A stretch of DNA of 64,000 nt from Ornithinimicrobium cavernae (GTDB taxonomy: Bacteria; Actinomycetota; Actinomycetes; Actinomycetales; Dermatophilaceae), in assembly GCF_003121625.1 (NCBI RefSeq), contig NZ_QDDJ01000012.1, positions 1 to 64,000 on the forward strand, written 5' to 3'. A model generated the notes under the pieces. The model saw only the letters and a program-made list of their open reading frames with translations. It made no database searches and had not been told where the DNA came from. Numbering within the stretch: position 1 is the stretch's first letter; every line of letters begins with the position of its first letter. Positions 36,082 to 44,577 of this stretch are shown here, in pieces. Both the position numbers and the translations under genes were made by a program.

Positions 36082-36879
36082 ATGATGACCCGCAGCGCGC
36101 GGACGCGCGCCATGACACTGTCGCTGTATGCCGTGTTCCTGGCGATCGTCATCGCCTTCGCCCTCGTCGCCGACTGGGGAGCGATCAAGCACAACTTCTT
36201 CCTGACCGAGGGTTTCACCGGCAACTGGCGGGACATGGTCTTCGTCGGGGTGAAGAACACGATCCTCTACACGATCGTCGCCTTCGTCGGGGGCTTCGTC
36301 CTCGCCGTCATCCTGGTGCTGATGAAGCTGGCTCCCATCGCGCCGTTCCGGTGGCTGGCCATCGCCTACATCGAGCTCTTCCGCGGCCTGCCGGCGCTGG
36401 TCGTCATCATCTTCATGGGCCTCGGGGTCCCGATCGCCTTCGGCTGGCGGCCCCCCGGCGGCACGGTCGGGGCGGGGCTCATCGCGCTGATGATGGTCGC
36501 CGGCGCCTACATGGCCGAGACCCTCCGTGCTGGCATCGAGGCCGTGCCGAAGGGCCAGAACGAGGCCGCCCGGTCCCTCGGCATGAACGCGCGGTGGACG
36601 ATGGCCTCGATCGTCATGCCGCAGGCGCTGCGCATCGTCATCCCGCCGCTGACCAACGAGCTGGTGATCCTGCTCAAGGACACGTCCCTGCTCTTCGTCA
36701 TCGGGCTCGCCGCCAACGAGAAGGAGTTGACCACGCTGGCTCGGGACTTCATGAGCAGTGGGCCATCCGCCGGCACTGCGACGAGCCTGATGTTCGCCGC
36801 GTTGCTCTATCTCGCCATCACCCTGCCGCTGACGCGGCTGGTGGCGTGGATGGAGAGCAAGCAGAAGAGGAGCCGGTGA
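36082..36879 (+). CDS. Amino acid ABC transporter permease
   Basis: A 265-residue HisM/GlnP-type permease. The EAA loop is [17 protein letters not shown] and about five to six helices surround it; [15 protein letters not shown] is the usual polar amino acid permease signature. It lies 25 bases after the binding protein and its TGA overlaps the ATG of the ATPase gene. One permease gene only, so a homodimeric channel is expected. Confidence 0.92.
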   Translation: MMTRSARTRAMTLSLYAVFLAIVIAFALVADWGAIKHNFFLTEGFTGNWRDMVFVGVKNTILYTIVAFVGGFVLAVILVLMKLAPIAPFRWLAIAYIELFRGLPALVVIIFMGLGVPIAFGWRPPGGTVGAGLIALMMVAGAYMAETLRAGIEAVPKGQNEAARSLGMNARWTMASIVMPQALRIVIPPLTNELVILLKDTSLLFVIGLAANEKELTTLARDFMSSGPSAGTATSLMFAALLYLAITLPLTRLVAWMESKQKRSR

Positions 36880-37646
36880 TGGAGCAGCTCAACCCCCACC
36901 AGGAGCTCGACCGCGCGGCGCCCGCCATCGAGGTCCGTGACCTGCACAAGAGCTTCGGTGACAACGAGGTCCTCACCGGCATCGACTTCCACGTCAACCG
37001 CGGCGAGGTGGTCTGTGTCATCGGCCCCTCCGGCTCGGGCAAGTCCACCCTGCTGCGCTGCGTCAACCGCCTGGAGGAGCCGACCTCCGGCAAGATCCTC
37101 GTCGAGGGCATCGACATCACCGACCCCGACACCGAGCTCGATGCGGTGCGCTCCCGGATCGGCATGGTCTTCCAGCAGTTCAACCTCTTCCCGCACATGA
37201 CCGCCCTGCGCAACCTCACCATCGCCCAACAGCGGGCGAAGAAGCGCGGGCGCGCCGAGGCGGAGAAGATCGCCCGGGAGAACCTCGCCAAGGTGGGTCT
37301 GGCCGACAAGGAGGCCGCCTACCCGGCCCACCTGTCGGGTGGTCAGCAGCAGCGGGTGGCGATCGCCCGGGCCCTGTCGATGAACCCCGACATGATGCTG
37401 TTCGACGAGCCCACCTCGGCCCTCGACCCCGAGCTCGTGGGCGACGTCCTCGACGTGATGCGCAAGCTCGCCCACGAGGGCATGACGATGATGGTCGTCA
37501 CGCACGAGATGGGCTTTGCCCGCGAGGTCGGCGACAAGCTGGTCTTCATGGACGGCGGCGTGATCGTCGAGGAGGGCGACCCGACCGAGGTGCTCACCAA
37601 CCCGCAGCACAGGCGCACCCAGGCGTTCCTCTCCAAGGTGCTCTGA
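36879..37646 (+). CDS. Amino acid ABC transporter ATP-binding protein
   Basis: A 255-residue ATPase of the GlnQ/HisP type: Walker [24 protein letters not shown], signature [15 protein letters not shown] and Walker [12 protein letters not shown]. Starts at ATG 36879 in a TGATG junction with the permease. Confidence 0.95.
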   Translation: MEQLNPHQELDRAAPAIEVRDLHKSFGDNEVLTGIDFHVNRGEVVCVIGPSGSGKSTLLRCVNRLEEPTSGKILVEGIDITDPDTELDAVRSRIGMVFQQFNLFPHMTALRNLTIAQQRAKKRGRAEAEKIARENLAKVGLADKEAAYPAHLSGGQQQRVAIARALSMNPDMMLFDEPTSALDPELVGDVLDVMRKLAHEGMTMMVVTHEMGFAREVGDKLVFMDGGVIVEEGDPTEVLTNPQHRRTQAFLSKVL

Positions 37647-37676
37647 TTCCGCCCTCCTGAGCGAGCGGGAAACCTG

Positions 37677-37712
37677 TTGAGCCCGACGCCCCGGGTCCCT
37701 ACGGTGAGCGCC
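37677..37712 (+). promoter_or_regulatory. Promoter of the Erm-like gene and its leader ORF
   Basis: TTGAGC (37677-37682) and TACGGT (37700-37705) are separated by exactly 17 bases. The ATG of the leader ORF at 37713 begins seven bases after the -10, which predicts a transcript starting at or beside that ATG. Confidence 0.65.
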
Positions 37713-37796
37713 ATGAGCCAGTTCCTGATGATGGTGCGTCGTGTCCGCGGCAGGTCGGCGCTGGGGGCGTCACCTGCTGAGGAGCGGCTGGGCTGA
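37713..37796 (+). CDS. Putative Erm leader peptide (27 aa, leaderless)
   Basis: A 27-codon frame at the predicted transcription start. It contains MVRRVRGR, in which Arg-x-Arg patterns match the +x+ motif known to stall ribosomes carrying macrolides or ketolides. It overlaps the first 56 bases of the Erm-like gene in another frame, so ribosome stalling on it could expose or hide the downstream start. No homolog is known to me; the call rests on position and motif. Confidence 0.45.
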   Translation: MSQFLMMVRRVRGRSALGASPAEERLG

Positions 37797-38307
37797 GCGC
37801 GTCGTCCGGGGAGCGGGTGTCCGCCCTGGGCAGCTCGTGCTGGACCTCGGTGCCGGCACCGGCGCCCTCACCACTCCCCTGGTCCGCCGCGGCGCCCGGA
37901 CGGTCGCTGTCGAGCTGCACCCGGGTCGCGCCGCGACCCTGCGGCAGCGGTATGCCGCGCTCCCGGTCACCGTCGTGGAGGCGGACCTCCTCGAGGTGCC
38001 GCTGCCAGGGCGTCCGTTCCGGGTGGTGGCCAACCCGCCGTATGCCGTGGGGGCGGCCCTGGTGCGCCGGCTCACCGATCACCGGAGCCACCTGACGAGG
38101 GCGGACCTGGTGGTGCCGCGGTGGATGGCGCGCCGCTACGCGGCGAGCCCACCCCGGGGTTTCAGCGCCGAGGTGGGGCAGCACGTGCCTGCGGCAGCGT
38201 TCGAGCCTGCGCCACGCAGCGACAGCGCCGTGCTCATCCTCCGACGCTCCGTCGCCGGTCGTCGGGGCCCGTCCCGGCACAGGGTCCTGGCGGGGCGAGC
38301 GCGCTAG
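37741..38307 (+). CDS. Short Erm-type 23S rRNA adenine N6-methyltransferase
   Basis: A 188-residue protein with the SAM motif VLDLGAGTGALTTPLV at about residues 33-48, VAVELHPGR, and the catalytic NPPY at 98-101. The opening GRRWGRHLLRSGWAERVV resembles Erm proteins, not KsgA. At this length it lacks the C-terminal helical domain, as in the short Erm(37) of mycobacteria. It would methylate A2058 or a neighbour and give macrolide-lincosamide-streptogramin tolerance. GTG 37741 is the only in-frame start near the conserved sequence. It ends four bases into the convergent neighbour. Confidence 0.82.
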   Translation: MSAAGRRWGRHLLRSGWAERVVRGAGVRPGQLVLDLGAGTGALTTPLVRRGARTVAVELHPGRAATLRQRYAALPVTVVEADLLEVPLPGRPFRVVANPPYAVGAALVRRLTDHRSHLTRADLVVPRWMARRYAASPPRGFSAEVGQHVPAAAFEPAPRSDSAVLILRRSVAGRRGPSRHRVLAGRAR

Positions 38308-38945
38308 CGCTCCGTCGTGCACACACAGGCGCGGTTGCCCTCGGCGTCGGCCAGGACGGTGAACGCGGGGGCTGCCTCGTCGTCCACGAGGGTCCCTCCG
38401 GCGGCGAGCGCGGCGGCGATGCGGTCCTGCGCCAGCTCGGCCGGGACCCACACGTCGAGGTGGAAGCGCTGGCGCGGCGTCTCGTGGGCGTCGGTGTCCT
38501 GGAACCACAGCAGCGGCACCCGCGCATCACCGACCACGTCGCCGCCCTGCAGCGCCTCCGTGGTGCCGCGCAGCAGGGCGGCCCAGAACGGCCCGACGCC
38601 CGGGATGTCGGCGCTGTCGAGGGCCAGCTCCACCTGGACGAGGGCGCCCGGGTGGCTGACGACCCCCTGGTCCGCGGCGATCGAGCTGATCTCCCGTGCC
38701 AGGTCGATGTCGCGCTGGGTGATCGCACCGACGTCGTGGCTGATCAGGGCGATGTCGACGTGGGGATAGGTGAGGGTCACGTCGGGGTGGTGGCCGGCCT
38801 CCTCGGCGGCCTCACCGACGGCCGTGACGAACCTCAGGCCCGTGACGAAGTCGCCGGTCCCGAACCGGGCGTGCAGGCCCTGCGCCAGATCGCGCCAGTC
38901 CGTGAGGCCGGCGGCGACGATGTCCTCGTGGGTGGGAGTGTCCAT
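38304..38945 (-). CDS. Pterin-4a-carbinolamine dehydratase-like/VOC fusion protein
   Basis: A 213-residue two-domain protein. Residues 1-95 read like PCD/DCoH: VGEAAEEAGHHPDVTLTYPHVDIALISHDVGAIT carries the HHP and the second His of the active site. Residues 105-213 are a glyoxalase-like VOC domain (VQVELALDSADIPG, LHDVWVP-like FHLDVWVPAE, VLADAEGNRACVC). Starts at ATG 38945, with GGGAGG nine bases upstream. The joint function is unknown; PCD dehydrates hydroxytetrahydropterins. Confidence 0.8.
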   Translation of the reverse strand: MDTPTHEDIVAAGLTDWRDLAQGLHARFGTGDFVTGLRFVTAVGEAAEEAGHHPDVTLTYPHVDIALISHDVGAITQRDIDLAREISSIAADQGVVSHPGALVQVELALDSADIPGVGPFWAALLRGTTEALQGGDVVGDARVPLLWFQDTDAHETPRQRFHLDVWVPAELAQDRIAAALAAGGTLVDDEAAPAFTVLADAEGNRACVCTTER

Positions 38946-39011
38946 GCGCTCCAGCCTCCCACCACCCGGTGGAGCGCACCTCCCCAAGCCGGCCCAGCGG
39001 CATACGAGGGA

Positions 39012-39866
39012 CTAACGCAGGAAGAGGGCCCGCAGCCGGATGGTGGTGAACCAGACACCGAAGACGGTCATCACCACGAAGTAGAGGGCGTGCCCGAGGG
39101 TCGCGCCGGAGACGAAACCGACGGCCAGGTGCCGCATCAGCTCCACCCCGTGCCAGAGCGGCATCGCCTTGATGAACCACTGGATGGCCTCCGGGAACAC
39201 CTCGATGGGGTACAGCGTCGCCGAGAACAGGAACATCGGCAGCATCACGAAGTTGATGACATCCATCTGTTGGAACGAGGTGAGGTAGGACGTCACTGCC
39301 ATGCCGACGCTCGCGAAGCCGACCGCGATGAGCAGGGCCACCGGCACCATGAGGACCGCCCACGGCGAGGTCACCAGCCCCATCACGAGCATCACGACCA
39401 TGAAGCCACAGGCATAGAGGAAGCCTCGGAACAGGGCGAGGAAGATCTCCCCGAGCGCCACGTCCATCGGCCCGAGGGAGGTCTGCAGCATCGCCTGGTA
39501 GACCCTGGCGAACCGCAGCTTGAAGAAGACGTTCCACGTCGAGTCGTAGATCGCGCCGTTCATCGCCGAGGTGGCCAGCAGGGCGGGGGCGATGTAGGCG
39601 GTGTAGGGGACGGACGAGCCCCCGGGGCCGGTGACCTCACCGACCAGGGTGCCCAGCCCCAGGCCCATGGCCAGCAGGTAGAGCACCGGCTCGAAGAACC
39701 CGGAGACCAGCACGGCCCAGTTCTGTCGGGCGATGACCTTGAGGCCGCGCTCGATGACCGACCGGGCGTTGCGGCCGTAGAGCGCCGCCAGCGGCCGCTT
39801 GGCGGAGTCCACCACGGGGAGGGGCCGGTGTGCGGCCGGCAGGCGGTCCTGGCTCGGTGCGCTCAT
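39012..39866 (-). CDS. ABC-2 type transporter permease (second)
   Basis: A 284-residue six-helix membrane protein of the ABC-2 family; LFSATLYPIEVFPEAIQWFIKAMPLWHGVELMR is the usual conserved exit region. Start ATG 39866 overlaps the first permease stop as ATGA, which sets the start against the longer frame to 40634. With the first permease and the ATPase it makes a drug or lipid exporter. Confidence 0.9.
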   Translation of the reverse strand: MSAPSQDRLPAAHRPLPVVDSAKRPLAALYGRNARSVIERGLKVIARQNWAVLVSGFFEPVLYLLAMGLGLGTLVGEVTGPGGSSVPYTAYIAPALLATSAMNGAIYDSTWNVFFKLRFARVYQAMLQTSLGPMDVALGEIFLALFRGFLYACGFMVVMLVMGLVTSPWAVLMVPVALLIAVGFASVGMAVTSYLTSFQQMDVINFVMLPMFLFSATLYPIEVFPEAIQWFIKAMPLWHGVELMRHLAVGFVSGATLGHALYFVVMTVFGVWFTTIRLRALFLR

Positions 39867-40729
39867 CAGCTCGCCATCCGTCGCGTGTAGTTGTGCCGCG
39901 CCCAGAGCAGGCCGGCGGCCGTCAGGCCTCCCAGGACGAGCACGTGGAGGACCGTGAGCCACAAGGGTTCGACCGCGCCGTAGGTGACCTGCCGGGCCAG
40001 CTGCGTGCCGTGCCACACCGGGGAGATCCACCCGATCCAGTGCAGGTAGACCGGCATCGACGACAACGGGAAGAAGGTGCCCGCGAACAGGAACATCGGC
40101 ATGATGACGAACCGCTGGACGAACGCGAACTGGTAGCCCTCGTCCTGCAGGGTGGAGGCGTAGGCCTGCAGCACCGACCCGAACGCGGCCGCCGACAGCA
40201 CACCGATCGGGATGACCAGGGCCGAGATCAGCACCCCGCGGGGCGCGGCACCGAAGGCGCGCATGATGCCCCAGAAGATCGTCGCCTGCACCGTGAAGCG
40301 CAGCATCACCCCGGTGAAGTGGCCCGTCGCGATCTGCGCCGGCGACACCGGTGTGGCGTGCGGCCCGTAGTAGAGCCGGTCCCACTTGAAGCCGGCCATG
40401 ACGGGGTAGGTGAGCTCCCCACCGGTCGACATGACGACGGTGGAGATCAGCAGCGCGGGCGCGACGAAGACCAGGTAGGGAACCCCGTCGACGGTCCCGA
40501 CGCCGTTGTCGACCAGGGTGCCCAGCCCGACACCGAGGGCGATCAGGTAGAGGAGCGGCTCGCCCACCATGTAGATGAGGATCGACTGGAACCACGCCCG
40601 GGCGGTGCGCAACCAGTACTCGACGTAGTACCACCAGCCCCAGCGGCGGGCGCGCGCCGCCATCACCGCGGGAGGTGGCACCCGGCCCGAGGCGGCCAGT
40701 CTCTGCAGGTCGTGGGTCGTGTCAGTCAA
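39866..40729 (-). CDS. ABC-2 type transporter permease (first)
   Basis: A 287-residue six-helix permease with MFLFAGTFFPLSSMPVYLHWIGWISPVWHGTQLARQ, homologous to its neighbour. The start is TTG 40729, eight bases inside the ATPase gene, with no strong ribosome binding site; coupling to the ATPase is likely. The two permeases are paralogs, suggesting a heterodimeric channel. Confidence 0.88.
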   Translation of the reverse strand: MTDTTHDLQRLAASGRVPPPAVMAARARRWGWWYYVEYWLRTARAWFQSILIYMVGEPLLYLIALGVGLGTLVDNGVGTVDGVPYLVFVAPALLISTVVMSTGGELTYPVMAGFKWDRLYYGPHATPVSPAQIATGHFTGVMLRFTVQATIFWGIMRAFGAAPRGVLISALVIPIGVLSAAAFGSVLQAYASTLQDEGYQFAFVQRFVIMPMFLFAGTFFPLSSMPVYLHWIGWISPVWHGTQLARQVTYGAVEPLWLTVLHVLVLGGLTAAGLLWARHNYTRRMAS

Positions 40730-41672
40730 CGAGCGTCCGTCCGGTCAGCCGGAGGAAGACGTCCTCCAGCGAGGAGCGGCGCACCAGCGAGGTGATCGGG
40801 GTGAGCCCGCGGGCGGAGATCTCCTCCAGGGCCGCCTCACCGTCGTCGGTGTAGACCAGGATGCGGTCGGGCAGGACCTCCAGCCGGGTGGCCACGTCGG
40901 CGAGCTGGTCCACGACCGCGGCGTTGCGCTGCGCACCGAAGCGGACCTCCAGCACCTCACGCGTGGAGTAGTCGCGGATCAGCGAGCGAGGGCTGCCCTC
41001 GGCCATGATCTGGCCCTTGTCGATCACGATCAGGCGGTCGCAGAGCTGCTCGGCCTCGTCCATGAAGTGGGTGGTGACGACCAGGGTCACGCCGACCTCC
41101 TTCAGCCGGAACAGCCGGTCCCACAGGACGTGTCGCGCCTGCGGGTCCAACCCGGTCGTCGGCTCGTCCAGGAGCAGCAGCCTGGGCTCGTTGACCAGTG
41201 CCCGCGCGATCGTGAGGCGGCGCTTCATACCGCCGGAGAGCGCAGTGGTCTTGGCCCTCGCATTGTCGGTGAGCTGGGCGAACTCGATCAGCTCGTCCGC
41301 CTTGGTGCGCAGGTAGGAGTGGGGCAGCCCGAAGTAGCGGCCGTAGACGATCAGGTTGTCCCGGACCGTCAGCTCCTCGTCGAGGTTGTCCTGCTGCGGC
41401 ACCACGCCCAGGTGGGCGCGCACCTCGGGGCCGCGCTCGGCGGGGTCGAGCCCGGCCACCCGCATCGACCCGCTGGTGCGCGTCAGAGTCCCGCCGATCA
41501 TCCGCATCGTCGTCGACTTGCCCGCGCCGTTGGGCCCGAGCAGTCCGAAGGACTCACCGGAGCTGATGCTGAAGGAGATGCCGTCGACCGCGCGGTTCTC
41601 GCCATAGACCTTGGTCAGGTCCTCCGCGACGACGATGGGATCCCCTGCACCTGGTGACATCACAGGATGCAT
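40722..41672 (-). CDS. ABC-2 exporter ATP-binding protein (DrrA/NodI-like)
   Basis: A 316-residue ATPase: Walker A GPNGAGKST, LSGGMKRRLTIARALV and Walker B LLLDEPTTGLD followed by the long DrrA-type C-terminal domain. Start ATG 41672 has GGTGGGG upstream; GTG 41693 and ATG 41660 are alternatives. It heads a three-gene operon. Such exporters remove antibiotics or lipids; none is specified here. Confidence 0.92.
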   Translation of the reverse strand: MHPVMSPGAGDPIVVAEDLTKVYGENRAVDGISFSISSGESFGLLGPNGAGKSTTMRMIGGTLTRTSGSMRVAGLDPAERGPEVRAHLGVVPQQDNLDEELTVRDNLIVYGRYFGLPHSYLRTKADELIEFAQLTDNARAKTTALSGGMKRRLTIARALVNEPRLLLLDEPTTGLDPQARHVLWDRLFRLKEVGVTLVVTTHFMDEAEQLCDRLIVIDKGQIMAEGSPRSLIRDYSTREVLEVRFGAQRNAAVVDQLADVATRLEVLPDRILVYTDDGEAALEEISARGLTPITSLVRRSSLEDVFLRLTGRTLVD

Positions 41673-41774
41673 CTTGGACCCCACCACCGACACTGACCAA
41701 ACGGATATCCGGAGTATGCCGTCAGCCGGCTCAGGGACCGGCTCGCCGTCGCGGGGCCGGACGAGGTGGATCCA

Positions 41775-42632
41775 TCACGAGGGCTGCAGCAGCCGCCGGT
41801 AGGCGGCGACGTCGCACCCCGGGTCGCTGAGGACCCGGAAGATGGCCGCACGCACCATGGCCTGGCGCGGCGCACCCGTCGCCCAGGCGTGCACGGCCCG
41901 GCGGTCCGCGCCCCACCAGCGGACGGCGTCGAGGACGCAGACCGCCTCCGCCCACAGGACGGGGCGCCAGTAGGGCGCCACGTCGATCACGAGCGGAAGG
42001 CCGGTGGCGTCGAGCAGGACGTTGCCGGCGAGGTCCCCGTGCACCAGCTGGTCGGGCCCGAGGTCCGTCCCGTCGCACTCCGCGGCGAGCTCGGTGACGA
42101 GGGCACGCACCGCGGGCGGCGTGCCCGCCGGGAGCGGTGTGCCGGGCGCCTGGCCGCCGGCGTCCGGCACGGCGCGGCCGGCCGACGGGTCGGTCTCGAA
42201 AGCCAGGCGTTCGGCCCGGGCCCAGCGGTCCTGACGCTGCCCGAGGGCCGGCGGCCGCCCGGGCAGCGCCGCAGCCAGGCGGGCGTGCAGCAGGCGCCCG
42301 GTGGCCAGCAGGACGTCCAGGTCACGGCACGGCCGGGTGCCAGGTTCGAACCGGCTGGCGCCCCACCCCTGCACCACCCACCGCAGGTCGCGGGCGGGGA
42401 TGGGCATCGCGATCCGCACCGACCGGGGCCGCTCGTGGTCGAGCTCGGCCGCGAGTCGGGCGAGGAGGGGGTTCAGCCAGCCCGCCGTGGCGCTGTCCCG
42501 CCCGGGTGAGAGCACCAGGTCACCGGCGTGGACGCTGTGACCCTGCCCGCCGCCGACCGGGACACCGTGTGCAGGCACGGCGAACAGGTCGAAGACGGCG
42601 GGCGAGGGCTGCACAGCGCCACGCTCCCACAC
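41775..42632 (-). CDS. TIGR02569-like aminoglycoside phosphotransferase-fold protein
   Basis: A 285-residue protein I assign to the TIGR02569 family by VWERGAVQPSPAVFDLFAV at the start and the DLRWVVQGWGASRFEPG block. LVHGDLAGNVLLD and LVIDVAPYWRP keep the kinase-like HGD and the metal Asp. The family's role is unknown. Start GTG 42632, five bases after the methyltransferase stop, suggests an operon. The longer frame to 42920 overlaps the methyltransferase antiparallel frame and is rejected. Confidence 0.72.
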   Translation of the reverse strand: MWERGAVQPSPAVFDLFAVPAHGVPVGGGQGHSVHAGDLVLSPGRDSATAGWLNPLLARLAAELDHERPRSVRIAMPIPARDLRWVVQGWGASRFEPGTRPCRDLDVLLATGRLLHARLAAALPGRPPALGQRQDRWARAERLAFETDPSAGRAVPDAGGQAPGTPLPAGTPPAVRALVTELAAECDGTDLGPDQLVHGDLAGNVLLDATGLPLVIDVAPYWRPVLWAEAVCVLDAVRWWGADRRAVHAWATGAPRQAMVRAAIFRVLSDPGCDVAAYRRLLQPS

Positions 42633-42637
42633 CTGCC

Positions 42638-43723
42638 CTACTGCGGGCGGCGCCCCCAGGTGAGAGCGTGCACCGGCGTCAGGGTCACGTTGCCGAGGTC
42701 GGCGAACCCGTGGCGGCCGAGCAGCGCGTCGTAGGCGCTCCTGGGGAGCAGCTGGTCGTCGATCTGCGCCTCGAAGAACTGGATGCCCGACATGATCCGG
42801 CCCGGGAGGCTCCGCAGGCCGTCGTCGGTGTCGGGGAACGGGAAGTCGGAGATGACGAACCAACCGCCCGGTTCCAGGGTCTCGTGCACGCGCTGGGTCA
42901 CCTGGTCGGCGTCGCGGCACTCGTGCATCGAGATGTTGTTGATCACCAGGGCCGCCTGCTCCGGCAGCCTCATCTCCTCCAGTGGCTGGCAGTGCACCTC
43001 GACCCTGTCCGACAGACCAGCCTCAGCGATCCGCTCCCGCGCCTGCTCCACGGAGTGCGCGTCACCGTCGACCCCGATGATGCGGGAGTCCGGGAAGTGC
43101 TGGGCCAGGCGGAGCAGTCCCTTGCCCGCGCCGCAGGCGGAGTCGACGATCGTGCCGCCGTCCGCCAGTCGCTCGCCCAGACCCGGAACCTGCGCCAGGC
43201 CACCAGGGACCAGCCGGGTGTAGAACGGTCCACCGGTGCCGGCGACCGCGTCGATCCACTCCGGGCTGGTGTCGTTCCACCACATCCGCGAGCCGGTCGT
43301 CAGCTCGTCGGCGAACCGTCCGAACATCTCCGGGCGCTGGATCAGGGGGAACAGCCCGCCCGCGTAGGCGGGTGAGGTGTCGTCGAGCAGCAGCGTGTCC
43401 AGGTGCGGCGCGAGCCGGAACCCGGCGCCGTCCCGCTCGAGGACTCCGGCACCGAACGCCCCGCGGCACCAGACCGAGGTGTAGAACTCGTCCGCCTCGG
43501 TGGCATCGGCGAGCTCTTGGGCGGTGGCGCCGGGTCGGTCGGCGAGGGTGCGGATGAAGCCGGCGCGCTGCCCCATCTCGATGATCCGGGTGGCCATGTA
43601 GCCGGCCGCGTGACCGAGCAGCAGGCCGACCTGCTCCGGCACGGTCGGCCCCTCTGACGTCTGCGGTGCGCCGGTGGTCGGTGTCGCAGCAGGGCTGCTG
43701 GGCTGGGTGGAGAGAGTAGTCAC
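42638..43723 (-). CDS. SAM-dependent O-methyltransferase family protein
   Basis: A 361-residue protein. An N-terminal winged helix (EQVGLLLGHAAGYMATRIIEMGQRAGFIRTLADRPGATAQELADAT) as in plant-type O-methyltransferases is followed by the Rossmann domain with VDSACGAGKGLLRLA and VDGDAHSVEQA, then SDFPFPD. Start GTG 43723 has AGGAGG four bases before it. It is divergent from the HxlR gene and probably its target. Substrate unknown. Confidence 0.8.
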   Translation of the reverse strand: MTTLSTQPSSPAATPTTGAPQTSEGPTVPEQVGLLLGHAAGYMATRIIEMGQRAGFIRTLADRPGATAQELADATEADEFYTSVWCRGAFGAGVLERDGAGFRLAPHLDTLLLDDTSPAYAGGLFPLIQRPEMFGRFADELTTGSRMWWNDTSPEWIDAVAGTGGPFYTRLVPGGLAQVPGLGERLADGGTIVDSACGAGKGLLRLAQHFPDSRIIGVDGDAHSVEQARERIAEAGLSDRVEVHCQPLEEMRLPEQAALVINNISMHECRDADQVTQRVHETLEPGGWFVISDFPFPDTDDGLRSLPGRIMSGIQFFEAQIDDQLLPRSAYDALLGRHGFADLGNVTLTPVHALTWGRRPQ

Positions 43724-43782
43724 GGTTCCTCCTGGGGACGTGGTTGGACTGTCCCTCCACGGTGCACCCGGACGGCGAGCCG

Positions 43783-43831
43783 CGACCAGTTCCACACCTG
43801 TACTGCACCGGTTCATCATCTGTACTGGTCG
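43783..43831. promoter_or_regulatory. HxlR operator candidate in divergent promoter
   Basis: CTGTACTG occurs twice, at 43798-43805 and 43820-43827, exactly 22 bases (two helical turns) apart. An 8-base inverted repeat CGACCAGT (43783-43790) and ACTGGTCG (43824-43831) brackets them. The site lies between the methyltransferase start and the HxlR start. Confidence 0.6.
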
Positions 43832-43875
43832 AGGTGGCCGGGATGGGCGTAGCCTGCGAGACACGGAGGCACGAG

Positions 43876-44565
43876 ATGAACGGCTACGGACAGTTCTGCC
43901 CGATCGCGAAGACGATGGAGGTCCTGGACGAGCGCTGGACCGTGCTCATCATCCGGGAGCTGCTGTGCGGCAGTCACCATTTCAACGAGCTGCGCCGGGG
44001 GGTGCCGCGGATGTCGCCTGCCCTGCTGTCCAAGAGGCTCCGGGACCTGAGCCGGGTCGGGATCGTCCTGCGCCAGGAGGAGGGTGGCCGGGTCCGCTAC
44101 GAGCTCACCCCCGGCGGTCGCGAGCTGGCCCCGGTCATCATGGCGCTGGGTGAGTGGGGTGCGCGGTGGATGAGTCAGCTGGGCGACGAGGACCTCGACC
44201 CGCACCTGCTGATGTGGGACGTCCACCGGAACGTGGCGACCGAGGCGCTCCCTGACGGCCGGACGGTCCTGCAGTTCGAGTTCCCGGACGTGACCGACCG
44301 GCGGCACGCCCGCTGGTGGGTCGTCGCCCACGGCGGCGAGGTCGACCTGTGCGACTTCGACCCCGGCTACGACACCACGGTCCACGTCATCAGCCCGCTG
44401 CGGACCATGGTCCGGGTCTGGCGAGGGGACATCAGCTGGGCGAGGGCCCAGCGCGACCACGGGCTGCGGCTCGAGGGCAGCACCTCGGCGCGCCGTGCCC
44501 TGCCCAGCTGGCTCCGCCTGTCGACGTTCGCCGGGGTCGAGCGCCCACCTCTTGCGGCGGTGTAG
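43876..44565 (+). CDS. HxlR family transcriptional regulator with C-terminal domain
   Basis: A 229-residue regulator. The HxlR winged helix is at 1-100: CPIAKTMEVLDERWTVLIIRELL, HFNELRRGVPRMSPALLSKRLRDL and YELTPGGREL. Residues 130-229 form a further SCP2-like domain, giving the long HxlR type. Start ATG 43876 with GGAGG six bases before. HxlR proteins usually regulate a divergent enzyme gene, here the methyltransferase. Confidence 0.88.
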   Translation: MNGYGQFCPIAKTMEVLDERWTVLIIRELLCGSHHFNELRRGVPRMSPALLSKRLRDLSRVGIVLRQEEGGRVRYELTPGGRELAPVIMALGEWGARWMSQLGDEDLDPHLLMWDVHRNVATEALPDGRTVLQFEFPDVTDRRHARWWVVAHGGEVDLCDFDPGYDTTVHVISPLRTMVRVWRGDISWARAQRDHGLRLEGSTSARRALPSWLRLSTFAGVERPPLAAV

Positions 44566-44577
44566 CGCCCGGACGGG

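Noticed and set aside
37741-38307. KsgA (16S dimethyladenosine transferase)
   Set aside because: It is far shorter than KsgA and its N-terminus GRRWG...WAERVV matches Erm proteins instead.
38121-39890. 589-codon plus-strand ORF
   Set aside because: It runs antisense through the PCD-VOC and ABC-2 permease genes and has no domain.
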